This document shows, in pieces, positions 1 to 10,435 of a stretch of DNA of 64,000 bases. The position numbers were made by a program, and so were the translations under genes. Source of the stretch: Rehmannia glutinosa (lineage: Eukaryota; Streptophyta; Magnoliopsida; Lamiales; Orobanchaceae); contig CM071935.1 in the NCBI GenBank assembly GCA_016081115.2, positions 28,839,730 to 28,903,729 of the forward strand. Direction: 5' to 3'. The notes beneath the pieces are model-generated. The model worked only from the letters and a program-made list of their open reading frames with translations, was not told the origin of the DNA and did not search any database. The first letter of the stretch is position 1; every line of letters starts with the position of its first letter.

Positions 1-258
1 GAGACTATGAAGTTGAAGAAAAGGAAATTCCAATCATGTGTGATAACACAAGTGCAATTGCAATCACTCAAAATCTCGTGTTGCACTCAAGAACAAAGCA
101 TATCGATGTCGATATCACTTCATAAGAGATCATGTTGAAAAGAAGGACATCATCTTGGAATATATCTCAACCGATAAACAATTGGTGACATCTTCACAAA
201 ACCATTATGTGAGTCAAGATTTGAAGAACTCAAGCATGAGTTAGGGTTAATTGAGTGA
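1..258 (+). pseudogene. Copia RNase H C-terminus (element A)
   Basis: This is the end of the copia polyprotein. The readable peptide includes the classic MCDNTSAIAI and RTKHIDV strings and ends at LGLIE followed by TGA at 256-258. RNase H removes RNA from the RNA-DNA hybrid during reverse transcription. The frame is broken near 118-125 and 185-190, where the usual AIDIFTKP-like box is garbled. Whether those breaks are real mutations or sequence errors at methylated sites cannot be decided here. The homologous stretch in element B is 45265-45577. Confidence 0.8.
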
Positions 259-814
259 GCCGACACTCGGAAGAATCAAAGAAAAGAAATGAAACACAAA
301 AAAAAAAAAAAGTGAACTCACAAATCCCTAAGTAAATCACCAGATCGGAAAAGAAATGACTATACAGGAGTTAGTGACAATTTGAGTCACTAAGAGAATT
401 GTGAGAAGAAGAGTTAAATCGGTGAGGGAAAAAATTTCGAGTCATTTATGAGCAAAGTGACAAAAACGATCGTTTTTACTAAGCGGGAATGTTTTTAAGA
501 ATGACGTCAAAGATAATGATGATGTGTCTGAGACAAAAAAGCGCATACCAAGCTTATGATTGGATATAAATCTTTGCCGCATTAAATATGAGACATTAAA
601 TGCTAAATCGACGTGCAAAATCTAAGCCATTGATTTCGATCACATTTCAAAAACCACTCGCACGTCCTTTCATAAACCATACTTAAGCTTTCTTTTTTTC
701 TCTCTCTCATATTACCAAAACCGTTCATTTCTCTCGGAAGCAAAGGCAAAACTCTCTCAAAACCCTATCTATCTTCAAATCAACCTCTAAGTTTTCTTGG
801 TGAAATCACGAAAA
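259..814 (+). other. Non-coding spacer between pol and the env-position region (element A)
   Basis: The stretch is A-rich at the start (poly-A near 297-311), then carries a sequence parallel to 45578-46127 of element B, including a CT-rich run (690-720). In B this spacer leads directly to the ATG of the downstream reading region. No gene is seen. It may hold a splice acceptor for a subgenomic RNA, as proposed for env-like genes of Sireviruses, but no specific signal can be assigned. Confidence 0.5.
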
Positions 815-3800
815 ATGGCATCAACCTATGATTTTGTCAAGTTAGGAAAGCAAATCCACACCGGGTCTCTTTGTGGATTTCGACGGATGGTGAAACAGGG
901 TCCGACGACACCCTAGTAAAGAAAATTCTTTGAGAAATTGGAAACATCCGGTGAAATCAAGCCATTTCGACGTTGGAATATCCGATGGCGTATGTGGAGG
1001 AGGTCATGCGATTCTATGTGAACGTTGAGATTCATGATGAAGGGATAAAGTCATCATTCACGGAAAGAAGTTCACCATCTTTGCCAAGGATTTGGTGAAC
1101 ACTTTGCTCACCGCTCACTACCGCGGAAGGAGCATCGAAATCAACGATCTTTGATGTAAACATGGCTTCGCTTGGAAGGAAATAGCCAAGCCCGACTATC
1201 TTTGATAAAATAGTTTACACAAAAAACAAGAGGTCTTGAAGGAGGATTACCACAAATGTTGGACATAGTTGCCAAATGCATAGACATCAAATTTGGCGGC
1301 TTTGACCAAATCACAAAGCAAAGTTGATCGTAATGGCTGCGATCATTGAAGAAAAAAAAATAAATCGGGGCTGAGTTTGTCTACCCAGACTATGCCGAAT
1401 GTAGGAACAAATCCTTCAAGGAAGATGGTGCATTTAGAGGATCCCTAGGATATGGCCGGTGATTGGTGGTGATGGAGGTGAAAGGAGTCCCTCTTAGACA
1501 TGGAAAGGCGTTCCATGTAAACAAGAGGATGTTCGAGATCAAACCTCTCGGGCGCACGAGAAGAGCCTACGCCAAGAGAGCGACACGAGTGAGGGGGAAT
1601 CGGTGACCCTGAAGATATAGTTGTTTCCTCTCCACCAAAGAAGAAAAAGCCCCCGCAATCGCTAAGAAGACTGCTTTGCTCCTACAAAGAAAGAAAAACA
1701 AACTCGCTCCCCCCTGCGGCCGAGTCACCGCCCCGCTTGGCCGTGTCTCGACCCCAGACGAAGCGGTCGAGAAGGATTCTCAAATACCTTCTCCGATCGT
1801 CAAAAAGAGGAGAAGCGATAAGCCAAGATGGCCGGCTCTCGAGAAGAAAACACCAAAGACCAAGCCCCCTCCGCCCAAGACTCGGAAGAAACTCTCTCTC
1901 GAACCGTAAATCCCTCTCGGTACAAACTAGCAACGAAGAAGAATCATCAAGCACTCCGAGCTTGAGAAACCGGCCGAGTCGCCCACTCAATGGAGCAGAT
2001 ACGGGAGGCTGGAGAAGTAGAGTCCCCAGATATAATTGATGAAATGCAACTAAGTCTGCAAGGCGATCAGCAGAGGCAAATCAAGACACTGTTGTAGTCG
2101 CGCTTGGTGAGACACAAGAAGAAGGCGATAGAGCGATAGTGATGTGAAGATCCTATCCCCACCTTACCCGGACATCCAAAATCGTCTGCGTGAGTGGAGG
2201 AAGTGGAAATTGAGTCGATCCAGGAAGCAGTTCCAAACGGCTGAATTTATAGAAGAGGAAGAGGAGGCTGGCTGAACTTCCTTGGAGTGACCACGTGTGG
2301 TCCAAGATGGATGAAGAAAGCGCACGGATATCTTGCGGATCTTCAAGGACAAGGAGAAGGAAAGACAGCGAGAGAAAGGCGAGGCACGTGAGAAGGCCAA
2401 AGATCTCGCCCTATCACCGCACCCACGAACACACACATCATCTCCTTGATGTCTTATCGTGATGATGAGGATCCAGGACTCTGTTGCCGCGACGAAAAGT
2501 TGCAAATGCAGCAAGCAATGCACGAATCGAGAATCCTTCACGAGAAAAGATTGATGGAGGGACCAGGAGAGTCCTCCAAAACACACGGTGAAATTGATCC
2601 AATGGGAGTGGTTGACAAATCGCCACCGTTGTTGCTACCACCACTTTGACTCACTCGGAAGAAGGAATTAAGGAAGGCTGGCGATGGCGGGTTAGTGGGG
2701 ACCCCGGTGGAGCCAACCCCTAATGAAGGTGTCTTACCACCGCCCCAATGGGTGAACACTCAAAGAAGAAACGGCCCCGGGAGTTTGGAGACGAGTGACC
2801 CCATTCCAAGTCACTTGGTAGTGCGCCCGAGTGGGAAACTCCTTCCACCGTAGCAAGGTCGAAGAATGATGCGAGATGACTCCACGACGAATCTAGGAGG
2901 CGAAGTGGAGAAGGAACAACCACAAAGTACACAAAGCAAGTTGTCATCAACGAAGCTCAGGCGATTGAGACTGTCTCGGTGAGGTGTCAATCGCTACGAA
3001 GGCTAATGACGCGCGATGATGCGTCGAGGCACGGGAAGGAAACAGACCACGGGAGTTAACACTCGGGCGATGAAAGTGCAATCCATGGGGTTGAGACTCC
3101 AATGGATGCCACCACGAGAAGACCCTAAGACGGTGACACTTTGTCGAATCCGGTGATAAAGCCGAGGACCGATCCACTCAATTGGAGAAACCATTTGAGA
3201 CCAACGAAGGCTGTTGAGACAGTGAGGCTCTCAAAAGTCGGGTCCACTTCACAAAAACCCCGGTGAAACAGAGTCCCGCACGGGCTCCCAGCTGCAGCGG
3301 AGTTCGACTCAAAAGGAACTTCACGCGCACCTCTTATCATTGAACAAATCCCGTTGGCCGTGATGATTCCTTTGTAGAATCATTTCCTTTCTCTCTGGAG
3401 GTACCCGACCTCCCGAAGAGTCGAGAGAACAAGCTCGCACGCTTCCACGAGACCAGCTCCTGTCATTCCATCGGTACCATCGTTCGGTGACTATGACTTT
3501 GATGTTGCATGGCCATCACCGCAAATTTCAGCGGAAAAAGCGACTAAAGTTCGGGAGGTGTTCAAGGCATTATTTGCTGAAATTGAGCGGATGGAGAGGC
3601 ACCAGGCCTCTATGGACATGCGGATGGACAATGAGAGATGCCAACCTATCTGCGACTTGATAGGCATAACATAATCGGGGATCGGGGAATGGTGGCAACA
3701 AAGAAGACAAACAATGCGTGTGGAACAAGTTAGATACTTCAGGACATTGTTCAACAAAGTGCTGGTATAGAGAGCCGAGAATCGATGCAAAAACGAAATT

Positions 3801-5040
3801 GAGAGAACACATTGAGCACATGCATGAAGCTCACGCCGAGATAAAGGCATTGCGTGAGCAAAATAAGAGTGATCTCCAGCGTATGGAAGAAAACATGGAT
3901 AGAAAATTCAGCCTTCTCATGGGTGAGATGAAGCTAATTTCAAGAGAGTCCAACGCTACTCGCTCGAATTTTGTGCCGCATACACACTGCAGCGGGACTC
4001 GAGGCGAACTCGGCTATCGCCAGGCTCGACTTCCTACTTGCCAAGTATGTTTCAGTGTTCCTCTCTCCTTTGATGATGCCAAAAAAGGGGGGAAGAGGAA
4101 TACTTTAAAGCGCTAAAGAGATCACGAAGGTGAAAAGGAAGAAGCATTTGTGAAGGGAAAGAAAAGCAGTGAGGAAGTGTCAAAACAAAAGAAAGGAAAG
4201 TCCGTTAAGGGGAAGGATCGAAAGATGTGACCTTGATGATTGCACAAACCCCCAACAAGGTCTTGTCACGGTGATATTATCGTGACAAACTCCAGTGACT
4301 CGCCACCCCAACACTCTGCTATATCTATGGTGAAAAGAGAAAGACAATTGAAGCGAGGGATGGAGGAAGTGGAAGGAAGAATGGATGCCCGAGTTATGAA
4401 CATCTTGAAACAACATGGAGGCATTCCGGTGAGACAGAGACACTTATGCCATCTCGGATATGGGGACCGAGCCACGATCGGTTGATGAATTTAAAACGCT
4501 CGCATCCGAAGGATACTTTGCAAAAATGTCTATGGCTCAAGCTTGGGACTTGAACGGGAAAAGGGTCTCACGTTATGTGAAGAAGGCGACGAGCGGCGGC
4601 GAGACAAGATGGCGATCCTCTTTGGTCACTCCATTGGTCACTCGGTGGGAAGAAGAAGACCCCAAAGACAATACACGCCCGAGAATGAGAGGTAGAGAAA
4701 GAAGCGGGGAGTGAAGGAAGAGGCTTGGACCTAGACCTCTGTCCAAAAACATTGAGTACGTAGATCCAGGCAAGAAAGGAGGGATCTCTTGGGTGGTCTT
4801 GACCAAGTAGCCAATTTGCAAGTGGCTAAAAGCAATGCTGAGTATGCGAAATGAATAGAAGAAGAAAATAAGAGACAAACTCAGCTATGGGAGGAAAGAC
4901 AAGAGAGATTAAGAAGAGATGAAGCTGCCGGAAGGCATATGAAAAAAAGAAGAAGAAGGCGGTGACGATGAGAAAAAAAGAGAAGAAGAAGCGAGAAGAT
5001 CTTTGAAGAAGATGAAAGAAGGAGACAACGAAGGAGATGA
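815..5040 (+). pseudogene. Env-position reading region of Sirevirus-type element A, frameshifted
   Basis: An ATG at 815 follows a leader like that of element B and begins a protein related to the B product at 46128. The homology continues through a Lys/Pro-rich basic segment (about 1640-1900), an internal polypurine motif (4078-4093), a conserved late block (about 4460-4560, with the FKTLASEGYF and AQAWDLNGK strings) and a terminal Arg/Lys/Glu-rich tail that stops near 5040. The frame is broken many times. Reading regions in this position occur in SIRE1-like elements and are called envelope-like; their function is unproven. I see no convincing signal peptide or membrane segment, so a true envelope role is not supported by this copy. 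Confidence 0.65.
4078..4093 (+). other. Internal polypurine-tract-like motif (element A)
   Basis: GCCAAAAAAGGGGGGAAG is nearly the same as the true PPT before the LTR and has a counterpart in element B at 49543-49560. Multiple PPT copies near the 3' end have been described for Sireviruses. It could prime extra plus-strand synthesis, but it also lies in the reading region, so its role is inferred. Confidence 0.5.
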
Positions 5041-5290
5041 AGTGTTGTTGTCCACCCCTTCATGTATTTTACTATGTAAATACATACTATGTAAGTCTTA
5101 CGCAATAAAGTCAGTAAATTCTTTATTTTTGTGTAGACAAATGTTTGCTCGATACACCTTGTATGTGATTGTGTAAAAGAACAAGAATGTTATGATCAAT
5201 AAAAGGATTGATTCTACGCATACATTCTATGTGAATGCACTATCGTATGTATCTTTGCTATTTACATTTTGAATGTTTTAAGTTTTGGCA

Positions 5291-5308
5291 TCATCAAAAA
5301 GGGGGAAA
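5291..5308 (+). other. Polypurine tract of element A
   Basis: TCATCAAAAAGGGGGAAAT lies directly before the LTR start TGTTGG at 5310. This is the plus-strand primer of reverse transcription and matches the conserved Sirevirus form. Confidence 0.85.
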
Positions 5309-5309
5309 T

Positions 5310-6890
5310 TGTTGGGAAATTTATTGTTTAGATTTTGATGAATGCCATGTAAAACTTAGAATAGGAAGTTGACACCCCAATTTTTGTTGTAAACTGCATT
5401 GTAATAAATAGGGATGGTCAAGGCATTTGTGTTAAGTCGGCTATGCCCAAACATGCAAAGACAACCTGGAGACTAGAAGGAAGACTCATTGCAAGACAAA
5501 TTTGAGTATGGCAAAGAAGAGAAGACGGAACTCTATGAAGGAGCGGTGAGATTCGGTGAGTGGAGTATCAGTCAAGTTAACTTAAGAAAAGCCAAGTCTC
5601 AAGTTGAAGTGACAGAAGAGTCATCCAATGATTGGAAGCGGACTCTAAGTCACCTGGGGAAAGCAAGGAAATGCAGTCAAGTCGAGATAACTGAAAAAGA
5701 TCCGTTGCACAGAAATCAAGAGAATTACTTAAACAAGTAATATCTCCATGCTACCTTTCTCGAAGTGCTCGAGTCCCGAAGCATGCAAAAGGAATAAACC
5801 AATGGGAAGCACTACACCGTGTTAGAACTCTGAAAAGGTGGAGAACAATTCATACGAGGAAATGGCAATTCCAAGGACTGCAACAAGACAAGCCAACGAC
5901 CACAAGTGACTTTCAAAAATAAGCATATCTCTTCAACGGGCATATTTTTTGAAAAGCTCACTATAAAAGGCTGAGGAATAACTCTAGAAAAAAAGAAGAC
6001 GAGAGATTACGCAGTTACGAACCACAAACATTCAAGCAATTATTAGAATTGTAACTGAAATATTCTCAAGTTATTAAACGCTCAATCCTCAAGCCTACAC
6101 TACGAAGAACATCAATCCAACACTCACTGTGAAGGAAAGATAACTTCAATCAGTTGAATAGGAAGTTTGAAGAATCAAGGGGTCTACATTCCACGAAGGA
6201 TTGTAGGAAGGTTCAAGGTCGAACCAAGTCTTGAGCTTTTGGAGGGCTTCGTGATCAAATCCAAAGAGCTTGAGCAAGTGGCTGTAGTAGCAAGGCACTG
6301 CCTGTGAAGAAGCGAGTCGTGCGGGAAGCCGACTCGGTGATCAAGGCGTCTCGATCGAGTCCCAAAGGATCAAGTCACCGTGTGTGATCAAGACTTGTAT
6401 CCGGACATTACCACTTTGTATCTTGATCAATACCTAGTGAATTCCTCCGGGGAGTTGGAGAAGAGAGGAGTAGAAGAATTACCCCATCTCGAACCTCTAT
6501 AAAAATCTTATTGTGTCATTTACATTTCAGCACTTTAATTCCTGCATCTTAATTGTTTAAATCTGCTGATAAATTTGCTATCCATTAGATAATCTCTAAG
6601 TACTAAATCAAGCTCTAAATCTCTACTTAACCAAACTTAAGGGTGTTAAGTCTTCGGATGAAAACAAACCACAGTTGAGTTAATTTAGACTTAACAGCTG
6701 AGTTATTCCATCAACAACTCAGTTGAGTCTGTTGAGAGACTAACTCTATTGATTAACTAAATTGGATGTCCACCAAGGACACAGTTGTGTAGTATCAACT
6801 CTGAACTTTTAAAAGGACTAAATCAAAAATTTGGTAAGGTTTATTCAACCCCCCTTCTAAACCTTACACTTACACCCCTTGGGACCTACA
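5310..6890 (+). repeat. 3' LTR of element A (1581 bp)
   Basis: It begins TGTTGGGAAA and ends GGGACCTACA, giving the TG...CA ends of LTRs. It aligns with the B LTRs at 32257 and 50765 over its length. A TATA box (TATAAAAG, 5962-5969) sits in the context CACTATAAAAGGCTGAGG, shared with both B LTRs. The ORF-like stretch 5489-5740 lies in the U3 part and has no sign of being a gene. Near 6440-6460 the LTR holds a TCCTCCGGGGAG stretch of palindromic character. Confidence 0.9.
5962..5969 (+). promoter_or_regulatory. LTR TATA box (element A 3' LTR)
   Basis: TATAAAAG is conserved in all three LTRs of this family at the same place. It would set the start of retroelement RNA about 30 bases downstream; in a 3' LTR it could also drive outward transcription. 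Confidence 0.55.
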
Positions 6891-7419
6891 AACTCACATT
6901 TCATGAAACATAATTCCCTATTAGCATTTCTGATAACATTAGTACAAAATGGAGTACATCCCTTTCTAAAACACTAATTATGTGCATAAACAATAACCCA
7001 TTGCCCTGTAAATAGACAAAACAAGAACAACTTATCCACCAATTTCAGAAACATCACCCCTATCTAGTTTTCATCAAAAATATGGACAATATCATTGTGC
7101 CCCATTTTCAAATATAATCAACTTCAACCACGATCATGCCCTATTTTGAAACTAGAATACATTATATTATCTCCTTGTCCAATTTCCTTTTACTAAAACT
7201 CACAACAATAAGATCGCTGAGAAACAAAAACCAAACATAATCAACTTAAAATCCAACTTCATCTGGCCATTATTATTTGACTGAAATAATATATATATAT
7301 ATAGTATAAATGAAAGAAAAAGAATATATAGTATAAACGTAAGAAAAAAATCAAACCTGCGGAAGAAAAGGAACATAGGATACCCATATAAAGTCTGATT
7401 TTTTCTATCTTCCTCTCGC
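6891..7419. other. Intergenic flank between elements A and C
   Basis: A+T-rich sequence with an (AT)n run near 7288-7304. No gene, RNA gene or transposon end was recognised. With 15985 onward it forms the single locus into which element C inserted. Confidence 0.5.
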
Positions 7420-7424
7420 ATCTC
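7420..7424. repeat. Target-site duplication ATCTC, left of element C
   Basis: ATCTC directly precedes the LTR start and is repeated exactly at 15980-15984 after the second LTR. A 5-bp duplication is the normal product of copia integrase. Confidence 0.9.
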
Positions 7425-7599
7425 TGTTAGATAAATGTTTTTATCATGATTTTGATGATTTTGTTCTAAAGAGTTTTTATACCAAAACAATGTCCCTAAA
7501 TGTTGTCCTAACACTTCCAATCGATCTAAAATGTTTTTACTATTTTTTGGAGTATTTCTTGAAGTTTATTTTCGATTTAAAATTGGACAACACTTTTGT

Positions 7600-7920
7600 T
7601 TCAGCTCGACCTGGTCGCCCTATAGGGCAACCCGCACTGAGTTGAGTTTTGAAACAGAAAATGGGACGTAAGAAAAAAAAAAAGAGCGGGCGACCGGTCG
7701 ACCAGGTGGGCGACCGGTGTGGTCGACCGGTCGACCGGTGAGCGACCTGTACCTGCAAGTTGGATTTTTGTTCCAGACTTCTCTGTTTCGTAAAAACGTC
7801 AAGGGCAACCGGTCACAGCTGAGGGCGACCGGTCGCACCCCCCTTCGACCGGTCCCCCTGTGTAAAAATTCGCAGAATTCAATTTCAATCTTATCTCTGC
7901 GCGACCGGTCGAACCCCATG
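7600..7920. repeat. Cluster of GACCGGTCG palindromic motifs in the C 5' LTR
   Basis: The self-complementary core CGACCGGTCG and its variants occur about eight times, densest at 7685-7748, with further copies at 7808-7852 and 7900-7915. The same clusters lie in the other LTRs of this family and after the pol stop codon. The spacing is irregular, so this is not a simple tandem repeat. Protein-binding sites or methylation-dense silencing targets are possible; neither is shown. Confidence 0.75.
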
Positions 7921-8076
7921 TTTTGACAAAAACTATCCGTGCGTTTTGCACTGACTTTTCCCTATTTTGTGGGATTGATTTTAACAGCTATATTGATGAT
8001 TTTAAATGGTTTCTTTTGCAGCAAATCACTCCCCAAGGAGGAGCCAATGTCTGGAAATCAAAGCCAAGACCTCTCC

Positions 8077-8084
8077 TATAAATA
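8077..8084 (+). promoter_or_regulatory. LTR TATA box, element C 5' LTR
   Basis: TATAAATA in the context CTCTCCTATAAATAGAGG, with AGCCAAT 35 bases upstream, is a good plant core promoter. It recurs at 15303-15310 and, on the minus strand, at 52992-52999, 54488-54495 and 61652-61659. Retroelement RNA would start near 8110. Confidence 0.7.
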
Positions 8085-8357
8085 GAGGCTTCATTCAAGC
8101 AACAAGACACAACACAATATACAAGCAAAGAGCATACAAAGCAAACACTTTCATATATCTTGTTGTATTAGCCTAAGCACTTTCACTTGCACAAATTTGA
8201 GGTCTAGGCTCTCAATTCTTGATTACACTTGTACTCATATTGTATCAATCATTATTGAGTTGTAATCTTGATTTTGGTCATCATTCAACACAAGACATCC
8301 TTGTGAGTATTCTTGTGGTAAGAATACACTTGGGTGATCTAGGTGATAGGTGTTTGA

Positions 8358-8512
8358 AGGTTGTGGTAATCTTCAAAGGTGTTGTAAGAGGGTTGTGGTA
8401 ATCCTCAAGGTGTTGTAAGAGGGTTGTGGTAATCCTCAAGGTGGTGTAAGAGGATTGTGGTAATCCTCAAAGTGGTGAAGGAGGGTTGTGGTAATCCTCA
8501 AGGTGTTGTATT
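8358..8512 (+). repeat. 31-bp minisatellite in the C 5' LTR
   Basis: About five copies of a unit read as GGGTTGTGGTAATCCTCAAG followed by GTGTTGTAAGA. The first unit differs (AATCTTC) and later ones interchange GTGTTG and GTGGTG. The 3' LTR has the same array; D and E have different copy numbers, so the array has changed within the family. Confidence 0.8.
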
Positions 8513-8753
8513 AATTTTTGGTAAATTAATAAAATCTTTTCTTTCTTTTTGAAATCCATCCCGGAGATCTTGGGGTGGTAGAGGATTAGGCCCTAGGTGG
8601 GTTGAACCTCTTTAAATCGGCGAGTGTTGTTTTATTTCCGCATTTACATTCTCGTCTTTGGTTGATTATTCGAAAAAAGAGGGCAAAATCTGAAAAACCT
8701 AGATAATCTATTCACCCCCTCTACAGATTATCGTAGCCACTTGGACTAACAAG

Positions 8754-8766
8754 TGGTATCAAAGCC
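8754..8766 (+). other. Primer-binding site of element C
   Basis: TGGTATCAAAGCC, two bases after the LTR end, matches the 3' end complement of initiator tRNA-Met (usual form TGGTATCAGAGCC) with one difference. It primes minus-strand DNA synthesis. Confidence 0.8.
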
Positions 8767-8807
8767 AAACTCTTTGGCTAGCTCGTTCGAGTAAAGAGGA
8801 AAGATCC

Positions 8808-10414
8808 ATGGCTACGAATGACGCTTATCTCACCACCGGCGCCTCCACCAACAAGCCACCATTGTTCGACGCCAACAACTACGCATTTTGGAAAGACCGT
8901 ATGGAGTGCTTTCTACAAGGGTGCGGATTTGACATATGGAATGTGGTTATTGAAGGAGTTGATCAACCAACAAAAAAATGGAGGATGGCACCTCGACTCC
9001 TAAACCTTTCAAGGAGTTCGATGAAAATGATAAGAAGGCTTTCTCTCTAAATGGTAAGGCCTTAAATATTTTGCATTGCTCACTTACCGCCACCGAGTAC
9101 AATACAATCGAGGCATAAGGTCGGCACATGAGGTTTGGGAAAAATTGGAGACTATATATGAAGGGACAAAGAAGGTCAAGCAAGCTAGAAAGACCATGCT
9201 TGTTAAAGACTTTGAAAACTTTAACATGTATGATGGTGAAAGCATCTCCAAGATGGTGGAAAGGCTTGACAACATTGTCAATCCTCTTGTGGCCCTCGGT
9301 AAAGTCATCTCCGAAGAAGACAAAGTGACTAAGGTATTGAATGCTCTTCCGGCTCATGGTCCGAAAAGGTGACGGCAATCACGGAAGCACAAAATCTTGA
9401 GACACTCAAGTTTGACGAGCTCATCGGGAACCTCTCATCTATGAAGTCTATCTCAAGGAGAGGAAAAATACCAAACCAACCATCAATCAATCGGGTATGC
9501 AAAATATTCCTAAAGGTCTTGCTTCCTCTTCTAATAATGCATACTATGATAATGATGATGATGATGAGGAGACGGCCGCACTTGTTCGAAAATTTGCAAA
9601 ATTTGTGAATAAAAATAAAGCAAGAAAACCAAGAGATAATGCTTGCTTTAAATCACGGAAAACCGGGCACTTCATTGCCGATTGCCCAAAGCTCGATGAA
9701 GAGGAGCAAAAGAAAAGGAAGCCTTTTACAAAAAGAAGGCTCTAAATGCGGAAGTCAAAACATGGGATGAACTACTCGAAACAACCGATGAGGAAGGAGA
9801 AACCGAACACGGTCTCATGGCTATAGGCAGACGAAAACAATGAGGTACACTCAAATTCTTCTACTTCCTCCATAGTTGATGACTTGCAATGTGATTTTGA
9901 TGAATTGCAAATTGAGTTTCAAAATTTAATCGTTAAATACAAAAATTTGAAAAAGGAGCATAAGGAGATTAAGGTTGAAAAGGAAAAATTATTTACCTCT
10001 TATGAATCTTTAGACAAAGCTCATGCTCTTACTCTTACTAGAATTCATTCTCTTGAAACCGAAAAGGAATCGCTCACAAAAGATATTGAATGTTTGAAAA
10101 ATGACGTGCATCGTTTCAACATAAGTACGGATAAAGTCACAAAAATTTTAGATGCACAAAGAGGTGAGCATTCCAAATCGGGACTTGGTTATAAGCCATT
10201 TCAAAGTGTTTTTAAGAAAAATAACCAAGGTCCGACTTTTGTGCGTGCCAATAATTATAATACTCCTACTTGTTTTTATTGTGGCAAAGTTGGACATTAT
10301 GCTAATAATTGCAAATTGAGAAATAGCTCAAGACATGTTTGGAGACCCAAAGGTCTCAAGACTAACCCCATGGACCCCAAAATTATAGGGTACCTAAAAG
10401 AAATGATTTTGTAG
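8808..10414 (+). pseudogene. Copia gag (element C), two zinc knuckles, frameshifted
   Basis: The ATG at 8808 begins a copia-type Gag with the N-terminal block PPLFDANNYAFWKDRMECF, then a UBN2-like capsid region (9128-9372, with WEKLETIYEGTKKV and SISKMVERLDNI). A first CCHC knuckle lies at about 9650-9690 and reads CFKSRKTGHFIADC; element E has the expected Cys, so the Ser is probably a sequence error. A coiled-coil-rich segment (9884-10140, many Glu/Lys/Leu) follows, then a second, perfect knuckle CFYCGKVGHYANNC at 10271-10312. Gag packages the RNA and forms the particle. At least three frame changes occur between 8980 and 9880. The two knuckles about 200 residues apart are unusual for a short Gag. 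Confidence 0.85.
10271..10312 (+). other. Second CCHC zinc knuckle of C gag
   Basis: CFYCGKVGHYANNC has the exact CX2CX4HX4C spacing for nucleic-acid binding. It is conserved in element E at 59499-59540 on the minus strand. Confidence 0.85.
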
Positions 10415-10435
10415 GTAATAGGGGCTATAACAACC

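Larger units (their letters stand above)
1..6890 (+). mobile_element. Element A: 3' part of a Sirevirus-type Ty1/copia retrotransposon
   Basis: The window opens inside the RNase H domain of a copia element and runs through a long non-pol reading region, a polypurine tract and a complete 3' LTR that ends in CCTACA. The same order of parts and closely similar sequence recur in element B at 45265-52290, so A and B are one family. The PPT context (TCATCAAAAAGGGGGAAAT next to TGTT) and the extra region between RNase H and the 3' LTR are hallmarks of Sireviruses. The 5' half lies outside the window, so its TSD cannot be checked. A looks more degraded than B, with many places where B has CAGCTG and A lacks it. 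Confidence 0.9.
7425..8751 (+). repeat. 5' LTR of element C (1327 bp)
   Basis: It runs from TGTTAGATAA to CTTGGACTAACA. It contains, in order, a cluster of GACCGGTCG palindromes (7600-7920), a CCAAT-like AGCCAAT and TATA box (8042-8084), a 31-bp minisatellite (about 8358-8512), an AATAAAATCTTT stretch near 8528 that may serve polyadenylation, and the conserved end. The 3' LTR at 14660-15979 matches it. A 60-codon frame at 8219-8401 repeats in every LTR of the family, but its wording is that of the minisatellite and I do not count it as a gene. Confidence 0.93.

Noticed and set aside
1676..3340. Minus-strand frames of 60-140 codons in element A
   Set aside because: They oppose the env-position region and have no counterpart in element B.
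8219..8401. A 60-codon frame with the same wording in the LTRs of C and D (8219, 15445, 52673) and, changed, in E
   Set aside because: It lies across LTR leader and minisatellite, and its conservation is explained by the recent common origin of the LTRs.
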